NCBI RefSeq assembly: GCF_030816725.1
Contig: NZ_JAUSYG010000001.1
Span: 3,844,001-3,908,000 of the forward strand
Length of the DNA: 64,000 nucleotides
Direction: 5' to 3'
DNA from: Pseudarthrobacter defluvii
GTDB lineage: Bacteria; Actinomycetota; Actinomycetes; Actinomycetales; Micrococcaceae
The position numbers and the translations under genes were made by a program. Below the pieces are notes generated by a model, which saw only the letters and a program-made list of their open reading frames with translations, was not told the origin of the DNA and made no database searches. Shown piece by piece: positions 8,606 to 17,159 of the stretch (the first letter of the stretch is position 1; the number at the start of each line of letters is the position of its first letter).

Positions 8606-9879
8606 AGTGCGGCTCCTTCCATCGGTATGATCCCGGCCTGTGCGCCCGCGGGGGCGCTTGTTTTCACACTGGCCACGGCGAGCTGGTAGGCCTTTTCCGT
8701 TTCCGCGGCCACTCGGTCCCAGGAGTACCTGGTGCGGGCGCGCCGTTCTCCCGCCTGCCCGAGTTGTGCCCTGAGGCTGGGGTTTTCCAGCAGCAGTGAC
8801 AGTGCCGACGCAATGGCTTCGGGGTCCCGGGGCGGCACGTGCAGCCCAGTGGCGTGGTCCACCACGGTGTCCCGGAGCCCTCCCACGGCTGCGGCCACCA
8901 CGGGCACTCCGCAGGCCATGGCCTCAAGCGGCACGATGCCGAAGGGCTCGTACCAGGGTGCGCACACCACGGCGTCAGCGCTGCGGAAGATGCCGGGCAT
9001 TTCGGCCCGCGACACCTGGCCCTGCAGCGTCACCTGTTCGGACACGCCGAGGTCGGCGGCGAGGTCCAGCAGGCGGCGGATCTCAGGATCGGCGTGCATC
9101 AGGTTCGAGTCGCCGCCGCCGCCCACGATCAGGAGTTCGACGTCGTCGAAGCCCGCGGCCTTGAGGTACGGGAGGGCGCGAATCACAAGGTCCACGCCTT
9201 TCCGCGGAACCAGCCGCCCCACCGACAGGATCCGGTAGCGGCGCTTTCGTGCAGCAGCCGGCCCCTCCGGCGAGAAGAAGCCCAGGTCCACGCCGCAGGG
9301 CGCAATGGAGATCTTGCCAGTGGCGATGCCCATGGCCTTGAGCTCGAAAACCTCATCCGAGCAGGTGGCAATGATCCGGTCCGCTGAGCGCCCCACACCG
9401 GGTTCGAGCCAGCGGCGCGCCTCCGGGCTGGTGTCCTCAGCGCCCTGGTGCCTCCGTTTGACGGTTCCCAGCGCGTGGAATGTTTGCAGCATCGGCACCC
9501 GGTATCCGGTGTCCGGCCGGCGGGCTGCGTCGAGGGCAGCCAGACCGGACATCCAGAAGTGGCCGTGCACCACGTCCGGTGGCCGCTGACCCCAGTCATT
9601 GGCCACGCCGTCGGCGAGTTGGCCCATGTAGGGCAGCAGTTCGTCCTTGGGTACGTGCCGGGCGGGACCCGCATCCACGTGGACCACCTCAAGGCGGCGT
9701 CCCACCCGGACCCTTTCGGGGAGCTCCGTTGCGTCCCGGCGGGTGTAGACGGTGACATGGTGGCCCCGCTTGGCAAGGGCTTCTGACAGCGCGGCAACAT
9801 GCACGTTCTGCCCGCCGGCATCCACCCCGCCCAGCGCCGCCAACGGACTGGCGTGCTCGGAAATCATGGCGATCTTCAT
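8602..9879 (-). CDS. GT-B glycosyltransferase, family 4 type
   Basis: 425 residues. The N-terminal half has a glycine-rich GGVDAGGQNVHVAAL loop and a VVHGHFWMSG motif; the C-terminal half has ILSVGRLVPRKGVDLVI and the retaining GT4 EX7E motif (EPFGIVPLE). The closest recognisable relatives are sucrose-phosphate-synthase/MshA-like GT4 enzymes. It would transfer a sugar from a nucleotide donor at the cytoplasmic face. It shares 4-bp overlaps with gmhA downstream and another glycosyltransferase upstream. The heptose setting suggests it builds the same glycan; donor and acceptor are unknown. Confidence 0.9.
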   Translation of the reverse strand: MKIAMISEHASPLAALGGVDAGGQNVHVAALSEALAKRGHHVTVYTRRDATELPERVRVGRRLEVVHVDAGPARHVPKDELLPYMGQLADGVANDWGQRPPDVVHGHFWMSGLAALDAARRPDTGYRVPMLQTFHALGTVKRRHQGAEDTSPEARRWLEPGVGRSADRIIATCSDEVFELKAMGIATGKISIAPCGVDLGFFSPEGPAAARKRRYRILSVGRLVPRKGVDLVIRALPYLKAAGFDDVELLIVGGGGDSNLMHADPEIRRLLDLAADLGVSEQVTLQGQVSRAEMPGIFRSADAVVCAPWYEPFGIVPLEAMACGVPVVAAAVGGLRDTVVDHATGLHVPPRDPEAIASALSLLLENPSLRAQLGQAGERRARTRYSWDRVAAETEKAYQLAVASVKTSAPAGAQAGIIPMEGAAL

Positions 9880-10910
9880 GGGGTCTTCCTCTCCCGTGCC
9901 GGAACGAGGATCCGCTCGTCCGGACGTTCGTTGTCGGTGTGCCTGGGCCGGGTCCGCAGGTCCGCCAGCAGCTCATCCCAGCGGTCCTGGAACTTGCCCA
10001 GGCCGTAACGCTCCAGCGCCGCCTCCCGGGCGGCGACCCCCCGCCGTCGGGCCTCATCCGGATTGGCGACCAGCTTGGCCGCACAGCGGAGCAGTTCGTC
10101 AACGTCCGCCGAAACAATGCCGGCCTCCTGCGGCACGGCCCGGGGGGCCTCAGTGGCTGCGAGCACCACCACCGGCATGCCCAAGTGCATGGCTTCCAGA
10201 AGGGACAGCCCAAGCGATGTCCAGCGCATCGGGTGCACGTAGACCCGGCAGCGGGCGAGTTCGCGGTGCAGTTCCAGGGTTTTCAGATCGCCCCTGGCGC
10301 TTAGCTGCGCCGCGTCGATGCCGGTGGCTGCCGCCAGGCCGTCCGTTTTCATGCCGAACACCTGCAGCGGCGCCACGGAAGCGAAGGCGGGCAGCAGGTC
10401 GGTTCCCGTGACCCTGCCGCGCCGGACAGGCTCGTTGATCACGACGCCCAGTTCGGGCAGCTCCCCCGTGTAGAGCCGGCCGGGGTCGGGGATGCCGTGC
10501 TCGATCACGATCGTGGGAGCGGAGCCGTTGTCCCAGGCCAGCCGGTTGAAGTGGGTTACGTGCACAACGGGGATGCTGTTTTGGTCAGCGAGCGGATGGC
10601 TGATGTTCGGGAAGTTGCCCTTGGGCGTGTTGTGCTCCACGAACACTGCAGGCAGGTCCACGCCGGGCATCCGGCCCAAGGTCCGGGCCACTTCGTCGAT
10701 CTCTTCGGGGCGCTGGAGTACGACGGCGTCCACGGCGTCGGCATCGAGCGTCGCCAGATCCACCTCCCGCACGGATTCCGGCCAGTCCCTGTCGGCGCGG
10801 CCGAGTCCCCAGGCTCCACCTTCGGGCAGGACGGGAAGCAGGTACTCATGCCGGCCGCGGACAAACGCGTCCGTCCAGGAACCGTGGACATGCCAGAGCA
10901 GGATTCTCAT
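9876..10910 (-). CDS. glycosyltransferase (GT-B, family 1/4-like)
   Basis: 344 residues. The N-terminal domain begins MRILLWHVHGSWTDAFV and holds VFVEHNTPKGN. The C-terminal domain carries VYVHPMRWTSLGLSLLEAM, corresponding to the nucleotide-sugar-binding region of GT-B enzymes. The EX7E motif is degenerate (the first Glu is replaced), so catalysis may differ from standard GT4 enzymes. The start ATG at 10910 overlaps the stop of the GT9 gene by 4 bp, and its own stop overlaps the next GT4 by 4 bp. It is inferred to be part of the same glycan assembly line. Confidence 0.85.
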   Translation of the reverse strand: MRILLWHVHGSWTDAFVRGRHEYLLPVLPEGGAWGLGRADRDWPESVREVDLATLDADAVDAVVLQRPEEIDEVARTLGRMPGVDLPAVFVEHNTPKGNFPNISHPLADQNSIPVVHVTHFNRLAWDNGSAPTIVIEHGIPDPGRLYTGELPELGVVINEPVRRGRVTGTDLLPAFASVAPLQVFGMKTDGLAAATGIDAAQLSARGDLKTLELHRELARCRVYVHPMRWTSLGLSLLEAMHLGMPVVVLAATEAPRAVPQEAGIVSADVDELLRCAAKLVANPDEARRRGVAAREAALERYGLGKFQDRWDELLADLRTRPRHTDNERPDERILVPARERKTP

Positions 10911-11995
10911 CTGTTGCGGGCCTTTCTACGGGTACTCACGTGGGTGCTGAAGGAGCTCACTCCGCTGATCAGGCGGTCCACGGCCCCCACCACTTCTTCC
11001 GGCGAGACCGAGTCGAGGCAGGGATGGCCGGGGACCGGGCAGACCCGGGCGCGGGACATGCGGCAGGGCGCGTTCTGGTCCCCCAGCAATTCCAGGGGCA
11101 CACCGTAGGGCGCCCAGCGGATCGCCGGAACCACGGGGGAAAACAGGCAGGCCACCGGGGTGCCCACCGCTGCAGCCAGATGGGCCGGGCCGGTGTTGCC
11201 GCTGACCACGGCATCAGCGCCTGCCATGACGCCTGCCATGGTTGAAAGATCGGTGCGCCCGCCCAGGTCCAGGGCCGAGGGTCCAGCCACCGTGGCGGTC
11301 AGCGACTTTTCGTCGGGTCCGCCGGTCACCACCACCCGGTACCCGGCACCTTGGAGGAGTTCGACGGCGGCCGCGTGGTGCAACGGGGGCCATGCCCTGG
11401 CCGGGACGGCGGCTCCCGGGTGGACCACGACGTATGGCTCGTCACCTACCAGGTCCGACACATCGGGGACGGAGTTGACGTGCAGTTTCCCGTCGTCGCC
11501 CGGCGGGAGCCGGAAACCTGCCGCTTCGGCAATGCCCAGCGCCCGTTCCGCCTCTGGCTGGTCTTCGGGAAAGTCCTCGCCGGGCTTGAGCCGCACGTCC
11601 AGCAGGGAGCCTGCATAGTCGGTCGAGGCCCCTGTGATGCGCTCCACGCCGGCCAGCCGCAGCAAAAGCGCCAGCGGCAGCGGCGACTGGTGGAAGGACG
11701 TAAGGATGACGGCTTCGGTGATCCGGGAATTGCGGACGTACTCGATCAGCCTGTCAGCGTGCGGCCCCGTCATCCTGGGTGCCGGGTTCATGATCCAGGG
11801 GCTGTCCCAGCTGTAGACCTCCGCTGCCCCCGGGAGCATGGCGGCCGCAGCTTCACCCTGCCGGCCGCACAGCATCACCACATGGTTGGTGCTGCCCCCA
11901 TACTGGGCCCGCCCGTTTGCCACTGCGCGGACGGCAGGACCGGCCAGCAGGACATCGCCCATGCTGTCCAGCCGGGCCACCAGGACGCGCCCCAT
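10907..11995 (-). CDS. glycosyltransferase family 9 (heptosyltransferase-like)
   Basis: 362 residues of the GT9 family, whose known members (WaaC, WaaF, WaaQ) transfer heptose from ADP-heptose. Visible are the N-terminal VLVARLDSMGDVLLAGPAVR, VVVHPGAAVPARAWP at the domain boundary, and SGNTGPAHLAAAVGTP near the donor site. The TGPAH motif is the ADP-heptose-contacting loop in known enzymes. Finding it directly after gmhB and upstream of gmhA/hldE makes a heptose donor likely. The acceptor cannot be lipid A in this organism; a cell-wall glycan, glycolipid or secondary metabolite is possible. The start is fixed by a TGATG overlap with the gmhB stop. Confidence 0.9.
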   Translation of the reverse strand: MGRVLVARLDSMGDVLLAGPAVRAVANGRAQYGGSTNHVVMLCGRQGEAAAAMLPGAAEVYSWDSPWIMNPAPRMTGPHADRLIEYVRNSRITEAVILTSFHQSPLPLALLLRLAGVERITGASTDYAGSLLDVRLKPGEDFPEDQPEAERALGIAEAAGFRLPPGDDGKLHVNSVPDVSDLVGDEPYVVVHPGAAVPARAWPPLHHAAAVELLQGAGYRVVVTGGPDEKSLTATVAGPSALDLGGRTDLSTMAGVMAGADAVVSGNTGPAHLAAAVGTPVACLFSPVVPAIRWAPYGVPLELLGDQNAPCRMSRARVCPVPGHPCLDSVSPEEVVGAVDRLISGVSSFSTHVSTRRKARNR

Positions 11996-12531
11996 CAGGC
12001 CGTCCCCTGCAGCAGACCGACGGCGGACGCAAGATCAGAGGCGACGAGCCGCGCGGCAGCCACCTCTTCTGCGCGCGTCACGGGGGTGGGAACCAGGACT
12101 CCCGTGGCTCCGGCCGCTTCGGCGGCCCCCACGTCCGCCCCTATGTCCCCGATCAGGGCTGCCTGGGATTCGGTGATCCCCAGTTTGCGGCAGGCACTGT
12201 GCACCATGCCGGGAGCAGGTTTGCGGCATTCGCAGCCGTCCTGCTCGCCGTGCGGACAAACCTCCCACACATCGAATGGTCCCAGCAGTTCTTCCACCCG
12301 TGCATTGACCTTTGCCACGTCTTCGGCCGTAATCAGGCCGCGGGCAATGCCCGACTGGTTGCTGATCACGCCGGTGGCGATGCCGTCCGCCCGCAGGCTG
12401 TCCAACACCGCCTTGGCACCGTCGATGGGCTGTACTTTGCCGGGGTCCCCGTTGTAGGGCACGTCGACCACCAGGGTCCCGTCCCGGTCGAACAGGACAG
12501 CCCGGAGCTTGGAGGATTCAGAGCTTTCCAT
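11995..12531 (-). CDS. gmhB: HAD-family heptose 1,7-bisphosphate phosphatase (GmhB-like)
   Basis: 178 residues with HAD motif I (LFDRDGTL), motif II region GVISNQSGIARG and the GmhB/HisB-type zinc-binding cysteine cluster (CPHGEQDGCECRKPAPGM). Length and zinc loop fit GmhB, which removes the C7 phosphate between the two HldE steps. The ATG at 12531 lies 12 bases after an AGGAGGG ribosome site. A TTG two codons upstream has better spacing and may be the true start. An upstream in-frame ATG at 12624 would add an unlikely Cys/Arg-rich tail. The stop shares one base with the GT9 start (TGATG). It is the first gene of the heptose operon. Confidence 0.88.
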   Translation of the reverse strand: MESSESSKLRAVLFDRDGTLVVDVPYNGDPGKVQPIDGAKAVLDSLRADGIATGVISNQSGIARGLITAEDVAKVNARVEELLGPFDVWEVCPHGEQDGCECRKPAPGMVHSACRKLGITESQAALIGDIGADVGAAEAAGATGVLVPTPVTRAEEVAAARLVASDLASAVGLLQGTA

Positions 12532-12741
12532 AACCAATCTGTTCCCTCCTGCTGCTGCTCCTAAACAGGACCGCAGGCATTTTCGGCTGCAGAAGCCGGT
12601 TCTCAGGCGGGGTTGAACAGGCAAGATAGGAATTGGTTGCCGCTAGGGCTTCTTCCAGTTTTCCAGGCGGACCGTTCCGGTGCCTCCGGAGCCGCGTTCC
12701 GGCGTCGTCAGAAGCGGTCCAGCCGTGTGCGGGGACGGCAG
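12532..12741 (-). other. 210-bp gap between sigma-like gene and heptose operon
   Basis: No gene is evident. It lies between two genes read in the same direction. No hairpin with a U run was seen, so read-through from the sigma-like gene into gmhB is possible. A clear promoter was not recognised; TATCTT on the minus strand at about 12630 has no matching -35. Confidence 0.4.
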
Positions 12742-13702
12742 CTACCTGGTCCTCGCGCCGCCAAGGCGACGGCCTGCTACCGTGCGGGCAATGCTCTGGT
12801 GCCTGGCGCTCCTGGACTGGCGGAACGACGCCACCGGGCTGCCCATACGGTCAGCCTCCCCCACGCTGGATGCTGTTGCCTTGCCGGCCGCATCCTCGGG
12901 CCGTCCAAACTGGGCGCTCGCCTCCAGGCGCCGCTGCAGTTCCACCAGCACCTTTGCCAGGCGGCGCGATACCTGCATCTGCGACATCCCCAGGGCGCTT
13001 CCCCAGCTGCACCTGCGTTTCCTCGCAGAAGTAGCGGCGGTACAAAAGCTCGCGGTCGGAATCGTCCAGGTCCTGCATGGCGTCCCGCAGGCAGGCGAGT
13101 TCCTCAAGCCGCTCCAGTGGGGTTTCCGGGCAGGCCAGCACCTCGCCGATGGAAGGAGCGTCCGAGTTCGGGTTCACGGCGTCAAGGGAATCAGGGTGCA
13201 TGCTGCTCGACGCCGAAATTGCTTCCTGCACGTCGGCCGGATCAGTGTCCAGCTCACAGGCCAGTTCCGCCACACTGGGGCTCCGGCCCAACAACTGGGT
13301 CAATTCAGGCTCGGCCCTGAACAGCCGGGTCCGCAGGTCCTGAATATGGCGCGGCGGGCGGACAACCCATGTCCGGTCCCGAAGGTACCTCTTGAGTTCG
13401 CCGGTGATGGTGGGAGCGGCGTAGGCGGGGAAGCTCTCACCCTTGGCCTGGTCAAATCCCCGCGCTGCTTTCACGAGGCCCAGATACGCCACCTGGTTCA
13501 AGTCCGCCCGCTCCCTTCCCCGCGCTTCAAAACGGGCAGCAAGGGCTTCGGCGAGGTCCAGGTACCGGAGGACCAGGTCGTTTTCGAACGCCTCCCGCAA
13601 CCGTCCGGAGGTGGCAGGAGGAGCTTGTTGTTGCGGCGGTTCCGGCTGTTGTTGGTGGACAGGCGCAGCATCCGCGACAAGTGCGGCAAAGGATTCGGGC
13701 AT
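12742..13702 (-). pseudogene. SigB/SigF-type RNA polymerase sigma factor, frameshifted near region 4
   Basis: From the ATG at 13702 the frame encodes sigma region 2 (ADLNQVAYLGLVKAARGFD, then TITGELKRYLRDRTW), region 3 (LGRSPSVAELACELD) and the start of region 4 (DRELLYRRYFCEETQVQLG). It then runs into nonsense. The missing DNA-binding helix (LGMSQMQVSRRLAKVLVELQ) continues in another frame down to a TAG at 12742. Removing one base from the GGG at 12993-12995 joins the two as QLGKRLGMSQMQVSRRL, a normal region 4.2. Sigma factors of this group control general stress. It is therefore either a recently inactivated stress sigma gene or an intact gene with a one-base sequencing error. The approximately 60-residue tail after region 4 is unfamiliar. 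Confidence 0.8.
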
Positions 13703-13850
13703 GAGTGTTGGTTTCCCTCGGTCTGGTTCCGAAAGCCTGCGGCAAGACTTAGAAGCAGCAAATCATAAGGTTGCTTATAAAACAATCCTTCTCCGCTGTA
13801 GGCTCGGCTTGTAGGCAAAGATCGGACCAACCCGCCAAGGAGTGTTTGCC

Positions 13851-14891
13851 ATGCGCATCGCCATTACGGGAGCCAGCGGAAACGCCGGAACAGCACTGCT
13901 GCGCAAGCTGCAGGACCAGTTGGCACGGAAGCCCGGCAGCCTTGAGCTTGTGGGTATCAGCCGCAGGCTGCCCGACACTTCCGTGGCGCCCTATGTGGGT
14001 GTGCAGTGGCACACCTTGGACGTTGGCCTGGAACAGGACGGGCCGCGGCTGGAGAAGGCCCTCACAGGCGTCGATGCGGTAGTCCACCTGGCGTGGCAGA
14101 TCCAGCCGAACCGTAATCTGGACCTCCTGCACCGCACGAATGTCACCGGCACGAAGAATGTGCTCCAAGCTGCCGCGGGGGTGGGCGTAAAGCAGGTTGT
14201 TTGCGCTTCTTCCGTAGGCGCCTACACCAAAGCGGACAAGGACCGGCGCAGGGATGAGACCTGGCCTGCAACCGGAATGGCCGGCTCCCACTACAGCCGG
14301 CACAAAGCAGAGCAGGAGAAGCTGCTTGATGAGTTCGCTGCCGCCCAGCCAGGCATTGCGGTGGCGAGGCTGCGGCCGGGGCTCATTTTCCAGGGCCACG
14401 CCGGAAGTGAGATCGGCCGGTACTTCCTGGGTCATGCCTTTCCGCGGCTCGTCCCCCGCAAACCGTGGATTCCGCTGCTGCCGGTTCCAGACAACCTCAT
14501 CTTCCAGGCAGTCCACGCAGACGACGTTGCAGACGCGTATTGGCGGGTGGTGGACCAGCGCGCCAGCGGCGCCTTCAACATCGCCGCCGAGCCTGTACTG
14601 AATCCCCAGGAGCTGGCCCGCATTCTTGGCGCAAAAAGAATCCTGCCCATACCCATGCGGCTGCTCCACGCCGTAGTGGACCTGACCTGGAGGGCAAGAA
14701 TCCAACCGACCGACTCCGGGTGGGTTGAGATGGCTGCCGGCGCGCCCATCATGGACACCGGCCGCGCCCGGCGGATCCTGGGATGGGAGCCAACCGTGTC
14801 CTCCGTGGACGCCGTCAAGGAACTCCTCGCAGGCATGGGAACGGGGGAAGGAGTCAACCCTTCCCCCGTCCTCAGGCCGCGCCGGCCCTAG
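13851..14891 (+). CDS. NAD-dependent epimerase/dehydratase family protein (extended SDR)
   Basis: 346 residues. An N-terminal TGASGNAG Rossmann motif follows MRIAI; VVHLAWQI and CASSVGAY match the SDR substrate loop; the active-site YSRHK provides Tyr-x3-Lys. Extended SDRs epimerise, dehydrate or reduce nucleotide sugars and similar compounds; the substrate is not evident. The ATG at 13851 is preferred over a GTG at 13842 because AAGGAG lies at 13837-13842, eight bases upstream. It is divergent from the sigma gene and convergent with the coiled-coil gene at 15555-14926. It might supply the missing epimerase of the heptose pathway, but nothing in the sequence proves this. Confidence 0.85.
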   Translation: MRIAITGASGNAGTALLRKLQDQLARKPGSLELVGISRRLPDTSVAPYVGVQWHTLDVGLEQDGPRLEKALTGVDAVVHLAWQIQPNRNLDLLHRTNVTGTKNVLQAAAGVGVKQVVCASSVGAYTKADKDRRRDETWPATGMAGSHYSRHKAEQEKLLDEFAAAQPGIAVARLRPGLIFQGHAGSEIGRYFLGHAFPRLVPRKPWIPLLPVPDNLIFQAVHADDVADAYWRVVDQRASGAFNIAAEPVLNPQELARILGAKRILPIPMRLLHAVVDLTWRARIQPTDSGWVEMAAGAPIMDTGRARRILGWEPTVSSVDAVKELLAGMGTGEGVNPSPVLRPRRP

Positions 14892-14925
14892 AAGCCGGCG
14901 ACTGATTCTCCGCAGGCCGCCCGGT

Positions 14926-15555
14926 TCAGATGCGCGGGTTTCCCTCGCCCCGTTCACCGTGCCCGGTGGAGCTGTCACCGCTGTCAGGTTGGCGCCTCCG
15001 CCCTGACCCGGCCTCAGGATCTACATCGGCGCCGGCGGCGGAAGCCTCGTGGTGCGCGCCATGGCCAATCCCGGCGCCAGGGTGCCCGGCGTCGGAATAT
15101 CCGGCCTCGGAGTGCCCGGTGTCCGCACGGCCGGCATCCAGGCGCCCACCGTCCGCGTACCCTGCGTCGTGCCCGGAACGGGCGTCATGGCGCCGCTCCC
15201 CGTTCCGTCCGGCGTCGGGGTCGATCTCATCCGCCTTGCGTGCATGGCTGGCAACGTCGCCGCGCAGGGATTCTGCTTCCTGGTTGCGCTGTTCCGCTTC
15301 CTTTTGCAGCCGTGCTGCATCAACCTTGGCCTGCTCGGCATCTGCGCGCGCCCGGATGGCTTTGGCTTCCCGTTCGCGGGCGTCGATTTCCATGTTCTCG
15401 GCTTCACGCCGGATCTCGGCGGCCTTTTCCCGGTGTTCCTGGTCGCGCTTCTGCTGCATCGCTTTCCGGCGCCTTCCCCCGGCCAGAAGCAGCACCACGA
15501 TCAGCACCACTACGACAACGGCAACTACCACCCACACCCATGGAGCTGTATCCAT
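14926..15555 (-). CDS. membrane-anchored coiled-coil protein with 5-residue repeats
   Basis: 209 residues, family not recognised. Residues 6-25 form one valine-rich membrane helix; residues 30-110 are highly charged and heptad-like (EKAAEIRREAENMEIDARER), predicting a long coiled coil. Residues 128-162 are seven consecutive pentads of pattern xxDAG, after which the chain is Gly/His/Asp-rich to the end. This layout suggests a single-pass protein with a cytoplasmic coiled coil, acting as a structural or stress-related scaffold. It sits between an SDR and the LEA-like/holin module, which supports an envelope role. Reading on this strand is supported by the GC-rich third positions and the membrane helix. 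Confidence 0.65.
   Translation of the reverse strand: MDTAPWVWVVVAVVVVVLIVVLLLAGGRRRKAMQQKRDQEHREKAAEIRREAENMEIDAREREAKAIRARADAEQAKVDAARLQKEAEQRNQEAESLRGDVASHARKADEIDPDAGRNGERRHDARSGHDAGYADGGRLDAGRADTGHSEAGYSDAGHPGAGIGHGAHHEASAAGADVDPEAGSGRRRQPDSGDSSTGHGERGEGNPRI
15070..15174 (-). repeat. 7 x 15-bp degenerate in-frame repeat (pentads xxDAG)
   Basis: An acidic residue recurs every fifth position at residues 130, 135, 140, 145, 150 and 155 of the coiled-coil protein. The DNA shows a 15-bp period with a conserved GCCCGGCGTC-like core on the plus strand. Copies differ at several bases, so the array is old or diversifying. Confidence 0.75.
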
Positions 15556-15626
15556 TTTTTCCCACCACTTTCCACTTCGTTGTGACCGGGCAGGCCCTCG
15601 CCATTCCGGCTGACATTTTTGGAACG

Positions 15627-15651
15627 GTTATAACTCGCTTAGCAAGGGTAC
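15627..15651 (+). promoter_or_regulatory. SigF/SigB-type promoter candidate
   Basis: GTTA at 15627-15630, a 15-bp spacer and GGGTAC at 15646-15651 match the actinobacterial SigF/SigB-group consensus GTTT-N14-16-GGGTAT. It lies about 93 bp upstream of the LEA-like gene at 15744. The frameshifted sigma gene of the same class is 2 kb away. The match is seen; use by that sigma factor is inferred. Confidence 0.5.
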
Positions 15652-15743
15652 TTACCTTTTATTAGTAACCATGCTTATCATTTTACGGCCAGTATTGCTG
15701 GTTCTTAATCAACAACCGGCCTTCTTGGAAAGAGAGAGCGAAG

Positions 15744-16728
15744 ATGACAGAGAACCAATGGTCCGAGGATCCCGCTTACACGGCTCCTCCGGCCAGTACA
15801 GGAATTCCGGGCGAGCGGGAGCCCGCCACCTTCCCATCCACCGCCGCTCCCCTCGCCGGTGACAGCCAGTCCGGCTATGCCCAGGCCGGTGACTCCTCTG
15901 GTTCATCACGCAAGGATGCGGCCAAGGAAGAGGCCGCGGACGTAGCCCGCACTGCGAAAGGATCGGCGCAGAATGTGACCGAGACTGCCAAGAGCGAGGC
16001 CGCGAATGTGGCGCATGAGGCGAAGGCCAACGCGCAGGACCTGCTGCACCAGGCAAAGTCCGGCCTTACCAGCCAGGCAGGCACCCAGCAGCAGAAGGCC
16101 GCGGAAGGCATCCGCAACATCTCCACCCAGCTGCACAGCATGGCCAGCGCCCCGGACCAGCAGGGCATGGCCGGCGACTTGGTCCGCCAGGCGGCAGAAC
16201 GCACTTCCTCGATGGCCACCTGGCTGGAAAACCGGGAGCCGGGTGACCTCCTGAACGAGGTCCAGCGGTTCGCCCGCAACCGGCCCGGAACATTCCTCCT
16301 CCTCGCCGCAGGCGCCGGCGTCCTCGCAGGACGCCTCACCCGCGGCCTCACCGCAGGCGCACCCGAAACATCCACTGCCGGCACCGGTGCAGCGGGCGTG
16401 TCCGGCCAGTACTCCGGCGCCGCCTACGGCGACCAGTACAACCAGTCGTACCCCGTTGCGGGCGGGACGGTTCCGCCCCCGCCGGTCCAGCTGCCCCGCC
16501 CCGGCCACCACAACGGCCGGCTACGACGGCGGCGCACCGGGCAGCAGCTATCCGGAGGCAGTAGGTCCGGCCAGCGGCCTGGACAGCCCTGAGCTCGTGG
16601 AAGAGCCCTGGTCAGGAAACCATCTCTCGGACGACCCGCTCCGTGACCGCGCCCTCGCCGACGATCCCATGGCAAACGATCCCCTCACCCAGGACCGCAC
16701 CCGGGGCGGCCAGACGGGTGGTCTGTGA
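15744..16728 (+). CDS. LEA-like helical repeat protein with membrane segment, frameshifted near its end
   Basis: AGAGAGCGAAG precedes the ATG at 15744. The product has an acidic disordered N-terminus, then Ala/Lys/Glu-rich amphipathic repeats at about residues 57-115 (DAAKEEAADVARTAKG, SEAANVAHEAKANAQD). These resemble late-embryogenesis-abundant or apolipoprotein-like helices. One hydrophobic helix follows (FLLLAAGAGVLAGRL, about residue 193). The first frame stops at 16592 in Arg-rich nonsense. Another frame continues smoothly (TTTAGYDGGAPGSSYPEAVG to the end) and stops at 16728, where TGATG overlaps the next start. Deleting one C from the run at 16499-16502 joins them. Probable role: desiccation/envelope stress, with the three genes that follow. 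Confidence 0.7.
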
Positions 16729-17159
16729 TGAGTAGCCAGATTCCGGAGTCGCCGCCCAGCGCGGCGCATGTGAAAGCGGACAACGCGTCCCTGGGCGAGC
16801 TGCTCGGGGACGTGACCCGGGACCTGTCCACCCTGATGCGCCAGGAAGTGGAGCTGGCCAAGGCCGAACTCAAGCAGTCCACCTCCCGGGCAGGCAAGGG
16901 CGCCGGCATGCTCGCCGGCGCCGGGGTGGGCGGACACTTCGTCCTGCTCTTCCTGTCCCTGGCCCTGATGTGGGCCCTGGGCGCCATCATGCCGCTGGGC
17001 TGGTCCGCGCTGATCGTCGCCGTGATCTGGGCGATCATCGCCGCCGTCCTGGCCTCCATCGGCCGCAAGGAACTCAAGCAGATCAAGGGCCTGCCCCAAA
17101 CCGGGGAAACCCTCTCAGAAATACCCCCAACCCTAAAACCAGGTGAGGTAAACCGATGA
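16728..17159 (+). CDS. actinobacterial holin-X family membrane protein
   Basis: 143 residues. The N-terminus is amphipathic (LGELLGDVTRDLSTLMRQEV) and is followed by two hydrophobic helices at about residues 62-85 and 90-112. This is the arrangement of the putative actinobacterial holin-X/phage_holin_3_6 family. Despite the name, such genes are usually chromosomal and not linked to phage lysis. There is no phage gene nearby. It starts with ATG sharing a base with the upstream stop (TGATG) and overlaps the next gene by 4 bp, so all three are translationally coupled. A role in cell-envelope organisation is inferred. Confidence 0.85.
   Translation: MSSQIPESPPSAAHVKADNASLGELLGDVTRDLSTLMRQEVELAKAELKQSTSRAGKGAGMLAGAGVGGHFVLLFLSLALMWALGAIMPLGWSALIVAVIWAIIAAVLASIGRKELKQIKGLPQTGETLSEIPPTLKPGEVNR

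Noticed and set aside
15070..15174. Possible CRISPR-like array
   Set aside because: The 15-bp copies are contiguous, in frame and have no spacers.
16728..17159. Holin as evidence of a prophage
   Set aside because: No phage structural, integrase or lysin genes are nearby; holin-X family genes are normally chromosomal.
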